Below, one piece after another: positions 38,743 through 38,860 of a stretch of 38,860 bases of DNA. The DNA is from Selenomonadaceae bacterium. GTDB taxonomy: Bacteria; Bacillota; Negativicutes; Selenomonadales; Selenomonadaceae. The translations under genes were made by a program, and so were the position numbers. The notes under the pieces were generated by a model that had not been told where the DNA came from, did not search any database, and worked only from the letters and a program-made list of their open reading frames with translations. The stretch spans positions 1 to 38,860 of the forward strand of contig JAFXTD010000014.1 in NCBI GenBank assembly GCA_017535925.1, read 5' to 3'. Each line of letters begins with the position of its first letter. Positions within the stretch are counted from its first letter, which is position 1.

Positions 38743-38860
38743 ATGGCGAATAAAAGCGGCAAGAAAAATGAAATTCAAGAAACAAATATCGAGCTTGTCG
38801 AATCTGATTGCGATGTGACGAAATTCTTTAATGCGTTGGAAAAAGCGTTCGACAACGTTA
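38720..38860 (+). mobile_element. End of a probable insertion sequence, right copy
   Basis: Positions 38720-38858 are the reverse complement of 1-139 without a mismatch by eye. Two further bases extend to the window end. An ATG at 38743 opens the same frame as on the left. It happens to be in frame with the interrupted RTX gene, so the ORF reads through the junction. Confidence 0.6.

Noticed and set aside
1..38860. The whole window as one composite transposon
   Set aside because: The content is mainly housekeeping genes (folD, aroA, argS, miaB, plsY). Assembly breaks at two insertion-sequence copies are simpler.

Overview
The window looks like a chromosomal segment of an anaerobic, diderm member of the Bacillota, most likely a Negativicutes (Selenomonadales-type) gut or rumen bacterium. 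That is an inference. It rests on a DcuB-type fumarate/succinate exchanger, a short RNA polymerase delta subunit, an XpaC/TelA pair, PlsY, RTX-type repeat proteins, and strong TTGxxx-N17-TATAAT promoters with purine-rich ribosome binding sites. No 16S rRNA or other marker settles it.

Layout. (1) Positions 1-6150 are an accessory/defence island. It starts with the end of a probable insertion sequence that cuts an AAA ATPase gene. Then come a RelB-type antitoxin with a decayed PIN toxin, two head-to-head pairs of small toxin/immunity-like genes, a type I toxin-antitoxin-like peptide locus, and a 922-residue MmeI-like restriction-modification enzyme. (2) 6405-13305 is housekeeping: dcuB, folD, and a run of metallophosphoesterase, rluB, HI0933-like flavoprotein and aroA. 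(3) 13327-15484 (minus) holds a small anchored protein and an SbmA/YddA-like ABC transporter. (4) 15557-16640 holds three tandem copies of a ~370-bp unit encoding 24-26-residue hydrophobic peptides. Each has its own promoter, terminator, a nested 5'-3' complementarity and a convergent antisense promoter. I read it as an undescribed triplicated type I toxin-antitoxin array. (5) 16701-22529 holds an HlyD-like protein, an ABC-2 permease fused to a universal-stress domain, a PPP-type phosphatase, an FtsZ-like protein that has lost the GTP-binding signature, and miaB. (6) 22636-26538 is a large RTX-repeat/metalloprotease gene broken by several frameshifts. (7) 26635-29966 (minus) is argS, two L,D-transpeptidase paralogues (one without catalytic His and Cys) and an rpoE (delta) gene. 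(8) 30068-36881 holds tRNA-Leu(TAG), plsY, a FliN-domain fusion protein, a secreted protein, xpaC-TM2, telA, a membrane protein and a PASTA-containing penicillin-binding protein. (9) 37060 to the end is a second RTX-repeat gene, cut by the same insertion-sequence end as at position 1.

Two genome-scale patterns cut across the genes. Period-7 tandem repeats with different unit sequences occur at nine sites. They often abut stop codons or the tRNA 3' end, and three lie inside coding genes. The two window ends carry an exact 139-bp inverted repeat with the start of an open reading frame, which probably marks two copies of one insertion element where the assembly stopped.

The best candidates for new biology are the triplicated peptide/antisense array (with a simpler cousin at 3043-3394), the signature-less FtsZ paralogue, the permease-Usp fusion, and the heptamer repeats.
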